DNA of 64,000 nt from Melampsora larici-populina 98AG31 (GCF_000204055.1 NW_006768835.1:182813-246812); one strand, 5' to 3'. Counted from the first letter of the stretch, positions 48,478 to 59,908 are shown. A program made the numbers and translations. Notes: generated by a model not told the origin, from the letters alone.

Positions 48478-48736
48478 ATTGCATAGTGTGCAGGAGCTCG
48501 CGGATGTACACTAAAGTCCATTCCTGAAGGAGGTAGGGAGTGACAGGTGTGTGAAGAAGCAACTGAGATGTCACTACTAGACTGTGACATCTGGTTGGCT
48601 GGGATTTTGGAAGAATTGGAAGGAGGAGAAAAATTTCTCCCACTCCAATCCAATTCCTCTCTCGACACATCCTGCACTCCCTCAGGAAGTTCAAGTTTCT
48701 ATAGGATTCCTTCCCTCATAGAAAATTTCATAAAAA
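48478..48736 (+). repeat. Ngaro split direct repeat A1
   Basis: 259 bp starting ATTGCATAGTGTGCAGGAGC. Repeated nearly unchanged at 55761-56019 (A2). Confidence 0.95.
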
Positions 48737-48758
48737 TACGACATCTAAGATTACGTGG

Positions 48759-51438
48759 ATGTGGAGACAGTTGAAAAGAAAGACAACCAAAACACCAGTT
48801 TACCAATCGAAGAACATGACGGAGATGATCAACCAAGATGAAGAGAAGAAGCAGGCGCATGCGCGGAAACTAAAAGAGCAAGCAGAAGGTCGATCTCGAA
48901 GAGCTCATTCTCGTGCACCACCGATGGATGAAGGAGACCCTCTCGGATCGCAACGTGACCACATGTCGACACCCCTGGAAGACAACCCTATCAACCAGAT
49001 GAAGGAGGTCTCGAATGATCATGGCACGAACCCACTGATGGTCGAAGTTCCAGGCGGAGAGGCGCATGCTGGCGCAGGGACGTCGAAGGAAGACGGAGAG
49101 GTGTTGAAGGCGGAGTTGATGGATAGAAGGGAGGAAAGTGATTCGGAGAGTGTGGATGAGTTGAGTAGTGGAGAGAGCTCTGGAAAGAAGAAGAGAAAGA
49201 AGTCAGTGAAGAAGAAGAAAAGTCTTAAGGGGAAAAAGGGAAAAGGGAAGGCGGTAAAGATCAAGGATTACTCCTCGGAAGACGAGAGTTCGGTTGACTT
49301 AGGGAAATCTTACAGATACTTGATACAGGACGACCTTTGTAAGCCTTGCTTGAAATTCTTTCCTTTACCCATTGAGCGTCTCCTCGCCCCTCCCCCCCCC
49401 CTCCACTGTACCCCAATTTGGGTTTCCTCTCTCAGCTTATCGATAGACCGGTCACATCTGACATGAGTCTGAAGACGGGTGACAGTAGTAGCCTTGAAAG
49501 AGGCTCCTGTCGGAGAGGCCAGGGTAGAAGCCTACGGGCTCCCCTGATTATCCCCTAATTAGGATAGTTGCAGCTTTAGAGAGCTCCTTCCACTTATAAC
49601 GAAGGCGTAGATGAGTGACTCACCCAGCTTGAGACCTCTCCGTCGTGGACACCACAGCCCCACCAAGTGGAGGCTGCCTCGCCGAATTCTCCTTCCGAAG
49701 GACGAGTGAGAACGGGAGAGAAGCGAGCCAGGGAGTAGAACACCTTGGTCGTTTCCTGGAAGAGGGACTCTACCACGCGTGATAGATTCACGTGTTGAGG
49801 TTGAAGAGAGATTACGATTAGCTCCGTTTCTTTAAAAACGTAGATGCAATCTGACCTTACTCGATCCCTCTGTTAACCCCCACCTATGTCCAAGTTACTG
49901 ACTGGGGACCAAGATAAACTGACTTGTTATGGGTTCGATTGATTTCACTCATTTGGGTACTTGGGTTTTGCTGTGAATCAGCCCCAAACCTGTTGAACCA
50001 TTTAGATCATCAGGCCAAAGAACCATCGGCTAAGAAGCATGAACTCACCTCGGACAAACAAAAGCCGAAAGCTTCGAGCTCCCTTATGGATTGTTTGATG
50101 TACGCAATCGACCATGAAGATTTAGACACTATCAAGGTCTTACAATCGGAGATGCGAGAAGCGGATGCTAAAAAGCTGGAGAAGGAACCACGGCTGGTGA
50201 GAAAGAGCAAGCAAATGAAGGGGGGGAAGAAAAAGGACAAAAGCAAATCGAAGAAGTCGTCAAAGAAGTCTTCAAAGAGGAAACGGAAACCGAGTAAAAA
50301 GTCTTCCAAGAAGAGGAATCGACGTTACTCTTCCTCTAGCTCGGATTCTAGCGCATCATCCTCTAGCGATAGTAGCTCGGATGATTCCTCTGACAGATCT
50401 TCTTCGTCGGATTCGTCCTTGGAGGAACAAACTTCGTCAAGCTCCTCGTTAAGTTCGTCAGACTCCCCCAGTTCTACGGAGTCATCCTCTGGCTCCTCTG
50501 ATTCGGAGGAAGGGAAATCTTCGAAACAGAAGAAACTTGAATTCGGTTTAGACACTGTTTCAGGCCTTGACTTACCGGATCTACCCGACGAATGGGACAA
50601 GAACTTCAGGAAGTTCAAGAAGTATGTCCCCCTATCGGTGTTTCGTCGTTCCTACATCGAAGCGTTCCATTCGGCTGTACAAGACGGGTCGAAAAAATGG
50701 AAGAAGGGTATCAATGCCTCGATTTCGGAGAGAGACCAAGAGAGGCAGATGTACTATGGTGATTTTGTCATGGCCTGCGATCTTGAAGCCAGATACGCTG
50801 AAGAGGTATACGGCCACGGAGCTTACGCAGCGTGGATATCAACTCACAAGATATTGGTGAACGAGTTGATGGTGAAATATAAGAGCTGGATGGTAAGCTT
50901 AAGGTACCATCTAGCGGTGAGAGCGGTGGTGTTTCAGAAGCGCTCGAGGATCATCTATGGAATGAAGAAAGACGGAAGGAGAGGGAAAGTTAAAGTCGAT
51001 ATAGTGGTGTTGCCGAGAGGGGTTCAGAAACTGGCGGTGAGACAAGCACGTTGGGACTGTGAGACAGCGGGGGATTTGAAGTTCGACGGAAATCCCTACG
51101 CCCCAGGCCAACCTAAATTTGGCTTCGACTTCTTCACAGGCCAACCCCCAGTTGTAGAAACACCGGTAGCAGGCTCGTCGAAGGGGAAGATGGACGGATC
51201 GTTGAAAGAGAGAGATGGTGGAGGAGGTAGTTCAGGAAAGTTTAGGAAGAAGAGAGGAGGAAATAGGGGTAGAGGTAGCGCTTACAGTGGCTCTTATGGC
51301 CAAGCACAGAAGAGTGCTCCTCACCACTCGTCCACGAATGGTCAGGACTGGGTGACTCAGGGTCAACAGCATGCGAGCAAGCATACTGGATCCCAGAAGG
51401 GTGGGAAAACCCAAAAGGGTGGAGAGGGTGCTTGGTGA
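48759..51438 (+). CDS. Gag-like protein of the Ngaro element
   Basis: Two exons: 48759 to 49338 and 49982 to 51438. The intron is 643 nt (GTAAGC...ATCAG), unusually long for this window, and the join keeps frame (QDDL-S-PNLLNHLDHQ). An alternative in-frame ATG is at 48816. The N-terminal half is charged and Ser/Lys-rich (KKKRKKSVKKKKSLKGKKGK, then long Ser/Asp runs). Residues after LEFGLDTVSGLDLPDLPDEW form a compact, mostly helical block (FRKFKKYVPLSVFRRSYIEA, YGDFVMACDLEARYAEEVYG, WISTHKILVNELMVKY) that probably is the capsid-like part. The C-terminus is Gly/Arg/Lys-rich (FRKKRGGNRGRGS) and could bind nucleic acid; there is no CCHC knuckle. This composition is usual for DIRS-order Gag proteins. 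Confidence 0.75.
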
Positions 51439-51815
51439 GCTGTCTAGCCCAGAATGAGTATGAGGAGGGCAGATTACTAACGTGCAGAACTCCTTTTGAT
51501 CTCTCCCTTTATCTCCCTCCATGACTTCCCAAATCCCCCTCCATTCCATCGGTTTGTGATTTGGGTTACCGCAATAACACTTGGGATTTTCCTGTCTCTT
51601 CAACGCTTGTACTACTTGTTTGTGCTTGTGTGTGTTGTGGGTTTATGTTGTTGACATTCTGATACATGGTACGGGTTATTTCTTACCACCCTCAGAATTG
51701 TTTTAGAATTAGTTCCCGCTTCAAGACAATATTGGTGCAATATGGAATGAAAAATTGATCAGATTCTTACTACTCGTTTGCCGTTCCCCCCCCTTTTTAT
51801 TTGTGGGATGATTAG

Positions 51816-53811
51816 CGGGAAACGTTCAGTCCCAAACATCTGCCGATTGTGGAGGAAGAGCACCCTGCCTTGTCGATACCACGGGTAGAAGTGAAAGATA
51901 AAGACCCCCAGGTGAATGACCGACATGATCTAGAGGAGGTGGAGAGCATTGAGAACTCAGACTCGTCATCTTCTTCCTCGGATACCTCGACCAAGGTAGA
52001 GATGAAGAAAATCTTACCGTTGAAGGATAGACAGACATTCAAGGTAGATGGGGTTGGACTTTGGCCGGCACCGGTTAGAACGGAAATGGTACTCGATAGG
52101 TGGAAGACTTTGATGGAGGAGACGGGACTGCAGGACGATATCTCATACATTTTAGAGGGCTTTAAGGAAGGTTTTTGTTTGGGGATACCCCAACACACGC
52201 TGGGGAACCTACCATGGTATACGCCGGAGAATCACTCCTCAGCTAGAGATGTCGAAGTGGAGATTGAACGTACATTGGAACGAGAGCTAAGAGCAGGACG
52301 GATTGCAGGCCCATATACCCACGAAGAAGTCTACAAAAATTATGGCTTCTTTCGCTCCAACCCGATGGGTAGCGCGATCAATGGGGATGGGTCTCTAAGG
52401 CTGATTAATGACCTATCTTACCCCAAACGCGACCCCGACATCCCGTCGGTAAACTCTTTCGTAGACAAAAAGAATTACAAAACGAGATGGGACGATTTTA
52501 AAACTGTTGCTCGTTTCCTTGCCGCCAATCCGGGAGAATGGGAATTGGCTTTGGTCGATTGGGCCAAGGCCTATAGGCAACTGGGAGTACACCCTTCGCA
52601 AAGACAGTTCCTGATTATCGTAGATTTCAGAGGCAGAGTTTGGGTCGATCTAGCGGTTGGTTTTGGTGGAGTTGCGAGTTGTGGTGTTTTTGGCGCCCCG
52701 GCGGAGACTTGGAAGTGGATAGTGGTGAAGAAATTAGGTTTCCCAGTCATCTTCCGGTGGGTAGATGACAATCTGATCCTTCGTAGACCAGATCACGGCT
52801 CATCACTACAAGATATAGAAGAGTTGAGTAGGTCGATGGGGGTTAGGACAAACCCGAAGAAAAATAGGGACTTCCGAGAGGAACAAAGGTTCCTAGGCTT
52901 TGTGTGGAACGGGCTGAACCACACGGTCAGGCTACCAACAGACAAATTACATCAGCGGCGGTCTCAGATAAAGGAGTTCTTGGTCCAGGGAGAAGAGTGG
53001 AAACTTACTCAAGTAGATACTTTTGTGGGGCGGTTGGTACACACAGTGTACATTGTTCCCCACATGGCAGCCTACCTCAGTTCTTTACATCGATGGAAAA
53101 AGTCGTGGAAAAACATCCATGCGAAGCGTAAGACCCCAAGCGACGTGGGCGAAGATCTGAAAGAGTGGGACACCTGCCTATCCTCGTTCAACGCGTGCCC
53201 GATAGCCCCAAATCCAGTACCAGAGGAGGTCGGATGGGTCGGTGATGCTGCGTCATCATACGGGTGAGTGTCCTTCAAGTAGTCAAGACCTGGGAAGACG
53301 AGGTCACTGACATTATGATCCTACGTCGGAACTTCCATCCCCCTCTAGAATTGGGGTCCTCATAGGATCCTTCTGGGCCTGCTTTCGCTTTGTTCCAGAC
53401 TGGGAAACGAAAGATCGGCCCGCAGGGAAGAGGCGAATCGCCTGGGCGGAGACCGTAGCCATAAGACTTGGTCTCCTGGTCCTTGAAAAGACCACTAATG
53501 TGAGGGGTCGACGGTTCCGAGTCCATACGGACAACACTACAACGGAACATGCGATAAAGAAGAGGAAGTCCAAGGATCAGGACGTGAACGATGAATGGAA
53601 ATTGATTCAGCGTCTACTCACTCACCTAGGCTGCAACGTGAAACAGAAACATGTTTCATCTAAAGATAATAAAGCCGACGAGTTATCGAGGGGGAAATTG
53701 AAAGACCTGCTCTGGTACAACGAAGTAGTCGTGACTGTTCCGGAAGACCTTCGCCACCTCCTATCCCAGATAACCCCCCCTTGGATAACCTCACAAGATG
53801 AGGAAATCTAG
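51816..53811 (+). CDS. Reverse transcriptase - RNase H of the Ngaro element
   Basis: The frame opens at 51816 right after an acceptor-like GATTAG. It has no ATG near its start, so it is probably reached by splicing from upstream or by fusion to Gag. RT motifs: NPMGSAINGDGSLRLINDLS, ELALVDWAKAYRQLGVHPSQ (first catalytic Asp), VGFGGVASCGVFGAP, FRWVDDNLIL (the V-D-D box) and FLGFVWNG. A second intron, 53264-53348 (GTGAGT...CTCTAG), joins GDAASSYG to IGVLIGSFWACF in frame. RNase H residues follow: Asp in GDAASS, Glu in IAWAETVAIRL and Asp in RFRVHTDNTTTEH. The C-terminus (TSQDEEI*) overlaps the recombinase start by 14 bp. No internal stop after splicing. The order RT-RNaseH-recombinase marks the DIRS order. 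Confidence 0.88.
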
Positions 53812-54931
53812 ACAACGGAAAGCGAAGTTAGAAGAGGACTTAAACCCGGAAACGATAAACTTGAAGAAAGCTACGAGACTGTATGGAGCTTTTAAGAAGG
53901 ACTCACTTGGAATTGACCGTTTGGACACTGACGAAGTCCAGCGACATTTTTTACGAGGATCATGGAGAGACGGCACACTACGACACTACAATTCCGGCAT
54001 AGTAAAGCTACTTCGGTTTGCAGAAGTGAAGAGGGTAGATAAACGACTCCTATTGCCAATTGACGGAGATATCTTGCTTCGATTCGTCGTCTGGGCATCA
54101 AAAAAGAACAAAAACCTGGCAGAAGAAGACGAATCGGTGAAATCGACCACGTTGAAATCCTACGTGGCCGGAATAAAAGCATGGCATAGATTTCATAGGA
54201 AGGAATACCCGCACAGAGTAGATGAATCGGTGAACCTGCTGTTTAAAGCCTCGGTGCAAGTCGAATTAGACTTACACATGTCCCAGAAAATACGCCCTCC
54301 GGTTCTCGTGTCCGATTTGTTGGCTCTAACAAAGGTGCTATCACCGGTAGCAGAAGGAGACCTAGTGGTTATGACCATCGCCTTGGTCGCCTTTTGGGGG
54401 ACAGCAAGACTAGGAGAGTTGGTCTCTGATGACCCAAAGAAGAGGGTGCCACTGTGGAGCGACGTGAGATGGGCGGAAGACTACTCGTTTGCGACGATCG
54501 ATCTGCATGAGGCGAAGACCGCAAAGCAAGGAGAAATCCAGAAGATTCAACTTGTAAGGCAGAAATCGTTGTTGGACCCTGTGCGAATGCTTAAGTCACT
54601 ATACAACTTCCGAACAAAACGGCCATCAGACCCGGTTTTCAGTTTCGAGTTAGATGGGAAGTTAGTATGCTTGAAGAAGAGAATGGTGGTACGGAAGCTT
54701 AGAGACCTTTGGAATCAGAGTCGAGCACCAGGTGACAAAGCGTTGTACGGGCATTCCTTCCGTATCGGCGGGGCCTCCCTTTCGTTGGAACTTAGGAGCC
54801 ACTAGAGAGTCGATAAAAGCGAACGGAAGGTGGGCCTCAGATGCATACATGATATACCTTAGGAAATTCAGCAAGAAGGAAATGGTAGAGACGGTGAAAT
54901 TGCTGAAGCCGATTAGGATCGAAGATGATTA
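53798..54931 (+). pseudogene. Tyrosine recombinase of the Ngaro element, single frameshift
   Basis: Starts MRKSRQRKAKLEED, overlapping the RT-RNase H stop. An N-terminal core-binding part (RDGTLRHYNSGIVKLLRFAE, STTLKSYVAGIKAWHRFH) leads into the catalytic domain: box I Arg in WGTARLGELV, the Lys region, box II GHSFRIGGAS (H-x-x-R), then the reading frame changes at TCCCTTT near 54776. In the next frame the protein continues WNLGATRESIKANGRWASDA and then YMIYLRKF, which carries the nucleophile Tyr, and ends IRIEDD* at 54931. All R-H-R-Y residues are therefore encoded, but an extra C at the shift truncates the product before the Tyr. In intact elements the enzyme integrates a circular DNA without target duplication. 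Confidence 0.9.
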
Positions 54932-55473
54932 GAGAGACGAACGGGAGTTTGAATTGGTCCTTTGGAAGAAGGTCCCGCGGTAGTTTAGAAAACTTCAGTT
55001 ATCAGGAAATAGAAGGGTCTAGGAAATCTTGGGAAATCTAACTTGAATCGTTATGCAATAGATGTCATGGTTCTCCTCGAGAGAAATCGAGCGTATGCTC
55101 AGTGAGTTCCCGCTTGAAACCTAATAACGGAGAGATCGCCCAAAGCCTTTCTTACAGGACTGATGGCTCAAACCTTGTCTGGAAGGGGCCCCCCCAGACC
55201 ACAGGGGAGATGTATTAGTACAGTATGAGGTAGACTCCACATAAAACTTTAATACCTACCATCTGTACTCAAGGTTGGAGAACCCTAGACTCAGATGTGT
55301 CCCCGAGCTGCCTAACCGGGGGACAATAGGGAGCATAACAAACAGCGAGGCTGCTCTGACTTGGACAAGAAGGGGTGTTGGTTCTGGGATACAGTACTGG
55401 GGATACGAGAGAGCGGAGAGTGGGGTGGTTCGACTTCCAAGGCTCACGGATCTCCACGCTCTCGTGAGATTGG
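54932..55473. other. Ngaro 3' non-coding region before B1
   Basis: No supported ORF. Lies between the recombinase stop and repeat B1; includes a C-run (GGGGCCCCCCC near 55188). Confidence 0.5.
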
Positions 55474-55760
55474 GGGTTGAGAAGTCAAACCTTCTCAGGT
55501 CTGTTCTTGTCCCACAGGTGGTAGCTCTCAGTTTGGGCTCAACCTCCCCAAACCCGAGTGCTACTACTTATGGGACCATCCCCACACCACGTATAGGGTA
55601 TTGAGTCTCAGTAGAGGCTAGGTATTCTAGGTGGAAGGACATATCTGAAGGGCTCTGTATTTCATTATCGGGAGATATTACATGAGGATGATTATCTACG
55701 TTCCCCCAGTAGAACAAATCATTAACCCACCTTACTTGCCCGTACTTCCAAGAGGAATGG
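55474..55760 (+). repeat. Ngaro split direct repeat B1
   Basis: 287 bp starting GGGTTGAGAAGTCAAACC and ending CCAAGAGGAATGG; repeated as B2 at 56034-56320 with few differences. Confidence 0.95.
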
Positions 55761-56019
55761 ATTGCATAGTGTTCAGGAGCTCGCGGATGTACACTAAAGT
55801 CCATTCCTGAAGGAGGTAGGGAGTGACAGGTGTGTGAAGAAGCAACTGAGATGTCACTACTAGACTGTGACATCTGGTTGGCTGGGATTTTGGAAGAATT
55901 GGAAGGAGGAGAAAAATTTCTCCCACTCCAATCCAATTCCTCTCTCGACACATCCTGCACTCCCTCAGCAAGTTCAAGTTTCTATAGGATTCCTTCCCTC
56001 ATAGAAAATTTCATAAAAA
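55761..56019 (+). repeat. Ngaro split direct repeat A2
   Basis: Copy of A1, starting ATTGCATAGTGTTCAGGAGC, directly abutting B1. Confidence 0.95.
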
Positions 56020-56033
56020 CCCACCCACCTCCC

Positions 56034-56320
56034 GGGTTGAGAAGTCGAACCTTCTCAGGTCTGTTCTCGTCCCACAGGTGGTAGCTCTCAGTTTGGGCTC
56101 AACCTCCCCAAACCCGAGTGCTACTACTTATGGGACCATCCCCACACCACGTATAGGGTATTGAGTCTCAGTAGAGGCTAGGTATTCTAGGTGGAAGGAC
56201 ATATCTGAAGGGCTCTGTATTTCATTATCGGGAGATATTACATGAGGATGATTATCTACGTTCCCCCAGTAGAACAAATCATTAACCCACCTTACTTGCC
56301 CGTACTTCCAAGAGGAATGG
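56034..56320 (+). repeat. Ngaro split direct repeat B2 (right end)
   Basis: Copy of B1. Separated from A2 by 14 bp (CCCACCCACCTCCC). Its end marks the return to gypsy sequence. Confidence 0.95.
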
Positions 56321-56494
56321 AATATAAGAAACTTGAGGAGAACCTCGAGACTGAAAATGAGACTGAGAGTTGAAATTATTATTCATACACAACCAAGTTC
56401 CCGTTTCTTCAATAGTTGGTGATGGACACCCAAGGTAACTTGGATTTGCTATATACTGAACGCCCATTGATTCACCAACATCCCCTACAAAAAA
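56321..56494 (-). pseudogene. Gypsy pol, N-terminal segment right of the Ngaro insertion
   Basis: In the -1 frame relative to gag-protease, from the slippery site it reads VGDVGESMGVQYIANPSYLG, then EETGTWLCMNN, and reaches SYI at 56321, where the Ngaro element begins. Joining directly to 48477 continues SSSLVSREEEQV in the pol frame with no gap or extra base. Confidence 0.85.
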
Positions 56495-59400
56495 GACTTG
56501 TCTTCACCAGACATCTCTTCCACATAACTTGGAACGGAGCCTGAATCCTCCTCCTGAACTTCTTGCCGCAGCCGAGCCAAATTGACCTCCACCATAGTAG
56601 TTCTTTTCTCCCCAAGATCCAACTCTCTTTCCCAGTCCCCTTCATCTGGCTGGCAAATAGTAAACCTTGTCCAGATACCTCTTTCATCCTTTAAGGTCAA
56701 CCTCTCCCCGACTGCTTTCCCAAACTCCATTCCCGCTCTAAAGTCCATAAGGAAGGGCCGTCCCAATAAGATTGGACATTTACTCTCCTTGGCAATCCAC
56801 AAGTGAGCCACACCCTGCACTCTAGTCCCTACTACCACTTCTATAGCCTCCCCAATCCCAACTAACTCTGTCCTCTGTCCTCCAATGCCTCTAACTCCTG
56901 ATCTAATAGACACCAATCCGGTCAACCCTAACTCCTCCGCTACTGATTTCGGAAGGATGTTGATTTGTGAGCCAGAATCAACCAAGGCCTTAACCCTTTT
57001 CTTCTTTCCGCCAAGCATAATGTCCAAATATCCTAAAGGACAAGAGTATAGTACATCCTCCCCATCATCTTCACTCTCTGAACTAGACTCCTCTTCATCC
57101 AATCCGCCAGCAGCTGCTCTTAATGGCTTGATGATCCTAGGAATAACAACCCGCCGCTTAGAAACCTGCTTCTTGACATGTTCTGCCAATGCTGGTGAGA
57201 TAGCACACAGTTCCCCAACCTCTGCCTCTATCTTGGTCTTCATTATTTTTGTCACCACATTATCCATCACCCCCTCATAACCTTTCTCCGCCGGTCTCTT
57301 GAATCTTCCCTTGACTATATCCTTCTTCTGAATCTTTGGTGCTACTATAGTTGGCCTCTTCCTTTCTTTCAATTCCGCCAACGGGATATCTTCACTACTA
57401 TCTTTGTCTTCGGCCAACTCAATGATTTCGTCTCCTTGTTCCTCATTGTCCTTTGACATTGTAACCTTCTTCTTCTTCGGCGCCTCTGCCGGTTCAGCTC
57501 TACCTCTCCCTCTTTTCACTTCTACATCAAAAACCTTAGTCCCTGCTCCCGCCATTGCAGCCTTAAATCCTTTACTAGTAATTCCAGGAGCCTTCCATTC
57601 TTCCAATATGTCACAGCTTGCCCTAAGTTCCTGAATTTGAGGTCCACCAGACTCATCTTTAGTCAGTATCCCAGTAACAACAGTCTTTTCAGGTACTACT
57701 GCCGCCTTAGCTGGTTCTGCCGGAGGTGCACTTTGGCTTTGTGCCCCCTTTGCTGCAATCTTTGCCTGCTCCACTTGCAATGAATAATCTGCAACTACCG
57801 CCCTAATAGGTCTACTACTGTCCCACCGGATTACCGCACCATTAGACGGTATATAGGTATTATTATGCTCGGTAACATATCCATCATTTATGTCCCGTTG
57901 CTTATCTGGACACCTGTTATGACCATGTCCTTCTCTTGCACAGTAATAACACATCAGAGGACCATCTCTGAAGTTTGACTGTTGAAACTCTCCTCTAGGA
58001 GGCCCATTGTTGTGGAGGTGGTCCTGCTGGTCCGCTGGATGGCTGCTGGTTACCGTTGTTGCCTTGGTACTGGCCAGCTGAAGTATTCCATTGGTAACTT
58101 GAGTTGTAACCTCCTCTACCACCTTGATTCCCACCATATCCACCCCTATTACCTCCATATCCTCCTCGTCCTCTATTCATTCCAAAGTTCATATACCGCC
58201 CGCCAGTTTGATTGTTGGGTCTGGAAGCATTGTTGTTGAACTGTCCTCCCTGTTGACCTCCCCGGAAATAAGTTGAAGAATTAAACTGAGGTTCGGGTCC
58301 TCCTCTGTTTTGAGCCGGCGGACCAAAGTTGTTTTGTTGTCCAGAATACGAACTGTTCCAGAACCCGCCGTGGACTTGTCTGTTTGGGTTGACAGCCAAA
58401 GGTTGGCTCATCCCTTGCCCACTCCATGCCGCAAACTGACGAACCAACTCGCTGATGGTAGCCTCGTCTGACACCTTGCCTCCAATCTTCTTGTTCAAAC
58501 CTTTCTCTCTTTATCCTTCTGTACCAGCTTTTCCTTGAGTTCCTCATCCTTCTTGGTCTCCACCTCTTTCTTTCCTCTTAACTCTTCAAATACCAATTCT
58601 ACCTCCTCTTGTAACACCATATGAACTGTCTTCTTAAGTACTCTCCACCCCGGCAGCCGGTGCCTTCCATCCTTTGTCTTTCTCAAGTCCCCATCACTCC
58701 TTAACTTCTCCTTGATCTTCTTCTGCATACTATCCGAGAATGCCCTGTAATAGTTGTTACATATCTCATCCTCGGAGTCAATGTAATTGTACTTCTTGAG
58801 ATAGACTAGGATACTATCAAATTTATGCCTGAACCCTTCAAACTCTAACTTTGAGTCAATTCCTCCATTACTTTCAGAATCCAAGGCTAGCTCCTTCAAA
58901 TCCTCCACCGTGTACTTAGGCGCCTCCCGTATTGATGCATACCGGTCCTTCATTTCCATCTTCAACAACTTCCAATCCCATTCTCCTTCTCCCCAACCTT
59001 TAAGTTCCTTAATTTCCTCCTTTAAATCCTTCCCATTCACAAATGCACAAACTTGCATTGCCATGTCTAAACCGCTTGCTCCATCAACCTGTGCCGCAAC
59101 CTCAAAATCCCGTAAGAACTTCTTGACATCATCACCCCGGCTGAACCGTAATTCTGAATCTTGAGGTTCAATTTTAACCACTTTCTTCTTCCCCTTCTTC
59201 CTCTTCTTCCTTGGCTTGATGTCCACTTCACTCTCCTCCCCCAAACTTGAACTATCCTCACTACTGCTATCCAAGCTTGAACTACTACTGCTTCCGTAAT
59301 ACTTCTTCATGCCTTTCCCCTTACTTTTCTTCCTTGGCTTCTCTCTTACTTCCTCCTTCTTTAATTTTGTTTCCTTCAACTTTTTAAAAACCTTCTCCAT

Positions 59401-59697
59401 ATGTTCCGTTTGTAGCCGTGCCTCCATCAAATATTCCTCCGCCTCCTGAATTGAAAGGTCCTCCTCTCTCAGCCTTCCGTCCTCATACTCCATTGGAAAC
59501 TCCTCTTTTATTGTTTCCCCCACCCCTCTTGTAGTGACATCATCCCCTGAATCATCCTCAACTTCTTTCTTCTCCCTGTATAACCCCTTCTCTACTTCTT
59601 TAGACCCTTCTTGAACTACACTACTACCGCCTTTACTACCTGCTTGCTCCAAAGGATGTGAAACCATCCCTTGACCAAGATTAATTTGAGATGACAT
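56485..59697 (-). CDS. Gypsy gag-protease (two compensating frame changes)
   Basis: Minus strand. Starts MSSQINLGQGMVSHPLEQ at 59697. The N-terminal part is acidic/basic with Ser runs; the capsid-like part contains FLRDFEVAAQVDGASGLDMA and LEFEGFRHKFDSILVYLKKY. This frame stops at 58495. A Gly/Asn/Arg-rich nucleocapsid section (RGRGGYGGNRGGYGGNQGG) is in the -1 frame, 58498-57995. The original frame resumes by about 58040 with a CCHC knuckle CYYCAREGHGHNRC, then a Ser/Lys/Glu-rich linker. An aspartic protease follows with the active-site ALVDSGSQINILP and the flap-side LLGRPFLMDF. It ends GEDKSFL* at 56485 on a slippery heptamer. The two frame changes cancel out, so they may be indels in this copy or read errors. 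Confidence 0.85.
56488..56494 (-). promoter_or_regulatory. -1 ribosomal frameshift site TTTTTTG
   Basis: On the minus strand the zero-frame codons are TCT TTT TTG TAG. T_TTT_TTG is a canonical X_XXY_YYZ heptamer placed directly before the gag-protease stop. The -1 frame is the pol frame, as proved by continuity across the Ngaro insertion. Confidence 0.8.
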
Positions 59698-59751
59698 GTT
59701 GAGATTTGAGAATTGTATGAATTTCGAAGATTTAGTGACAAGATAGAATTA

Positions 59752-59908
59752 CAGTCAACTCCCTCTAATTACATACAGTTTGGCGGGTGGTTTTTTCATG
59801 CACTTATAGACCTCATTGTGGCTTGAAAACCCCTTTTTGGCGGCAAAAAATCCTATGCAGATAGAAAATTATGCACTTATAGGGATATCAACTTAGAGGG
59901 AGTTGACT
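59752..59908. mobile_element. Tc1/mariner-type MITE in the gypsy leader
   Basis: 157 bp with inverted ends CAGTCAACTCCCTCTAA and a TA dinucleotide on both sides (59750-59751, 59909-59910), the target expected of Tc1/mariner. No ORF. Confidence 0.85.

Larger units (their letters stand above)
48478..56320 (+). mobile_element. Ngaro-like tyrosine-recombinase retrotransposon (DIRS order)
   Basis: Repeats are arranged A1 (48478-48736) - ORFs - B1 (55474-55760) - A2 (55761-56019) - B2 (56034-56320), the split direct repeat layout known for Ngaro-type elements. The coding region gives a Gag-like protein, RT-RNase H and a tyrosine recombinase in that order on the plus strand. No integrase, protease or methyltransferase is seen. 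There is no target duplication. The element is inserted in the gypsy pol gene. Confidence 0.92.

Noticed and set aside
48547..48774. ORF shared by 48547 and 55830 (MCEEATEMSLL)
   Set aside because: It lies inside the Ngaro repeats A1/A2 and is duplicated with them; it runs through repeat sequence and has no family features.
50325..50618. Acidic minus-strand ORF
   Set aside because: It is the shadow of the Ser-rich run of the Ngaro Gag-like protein.
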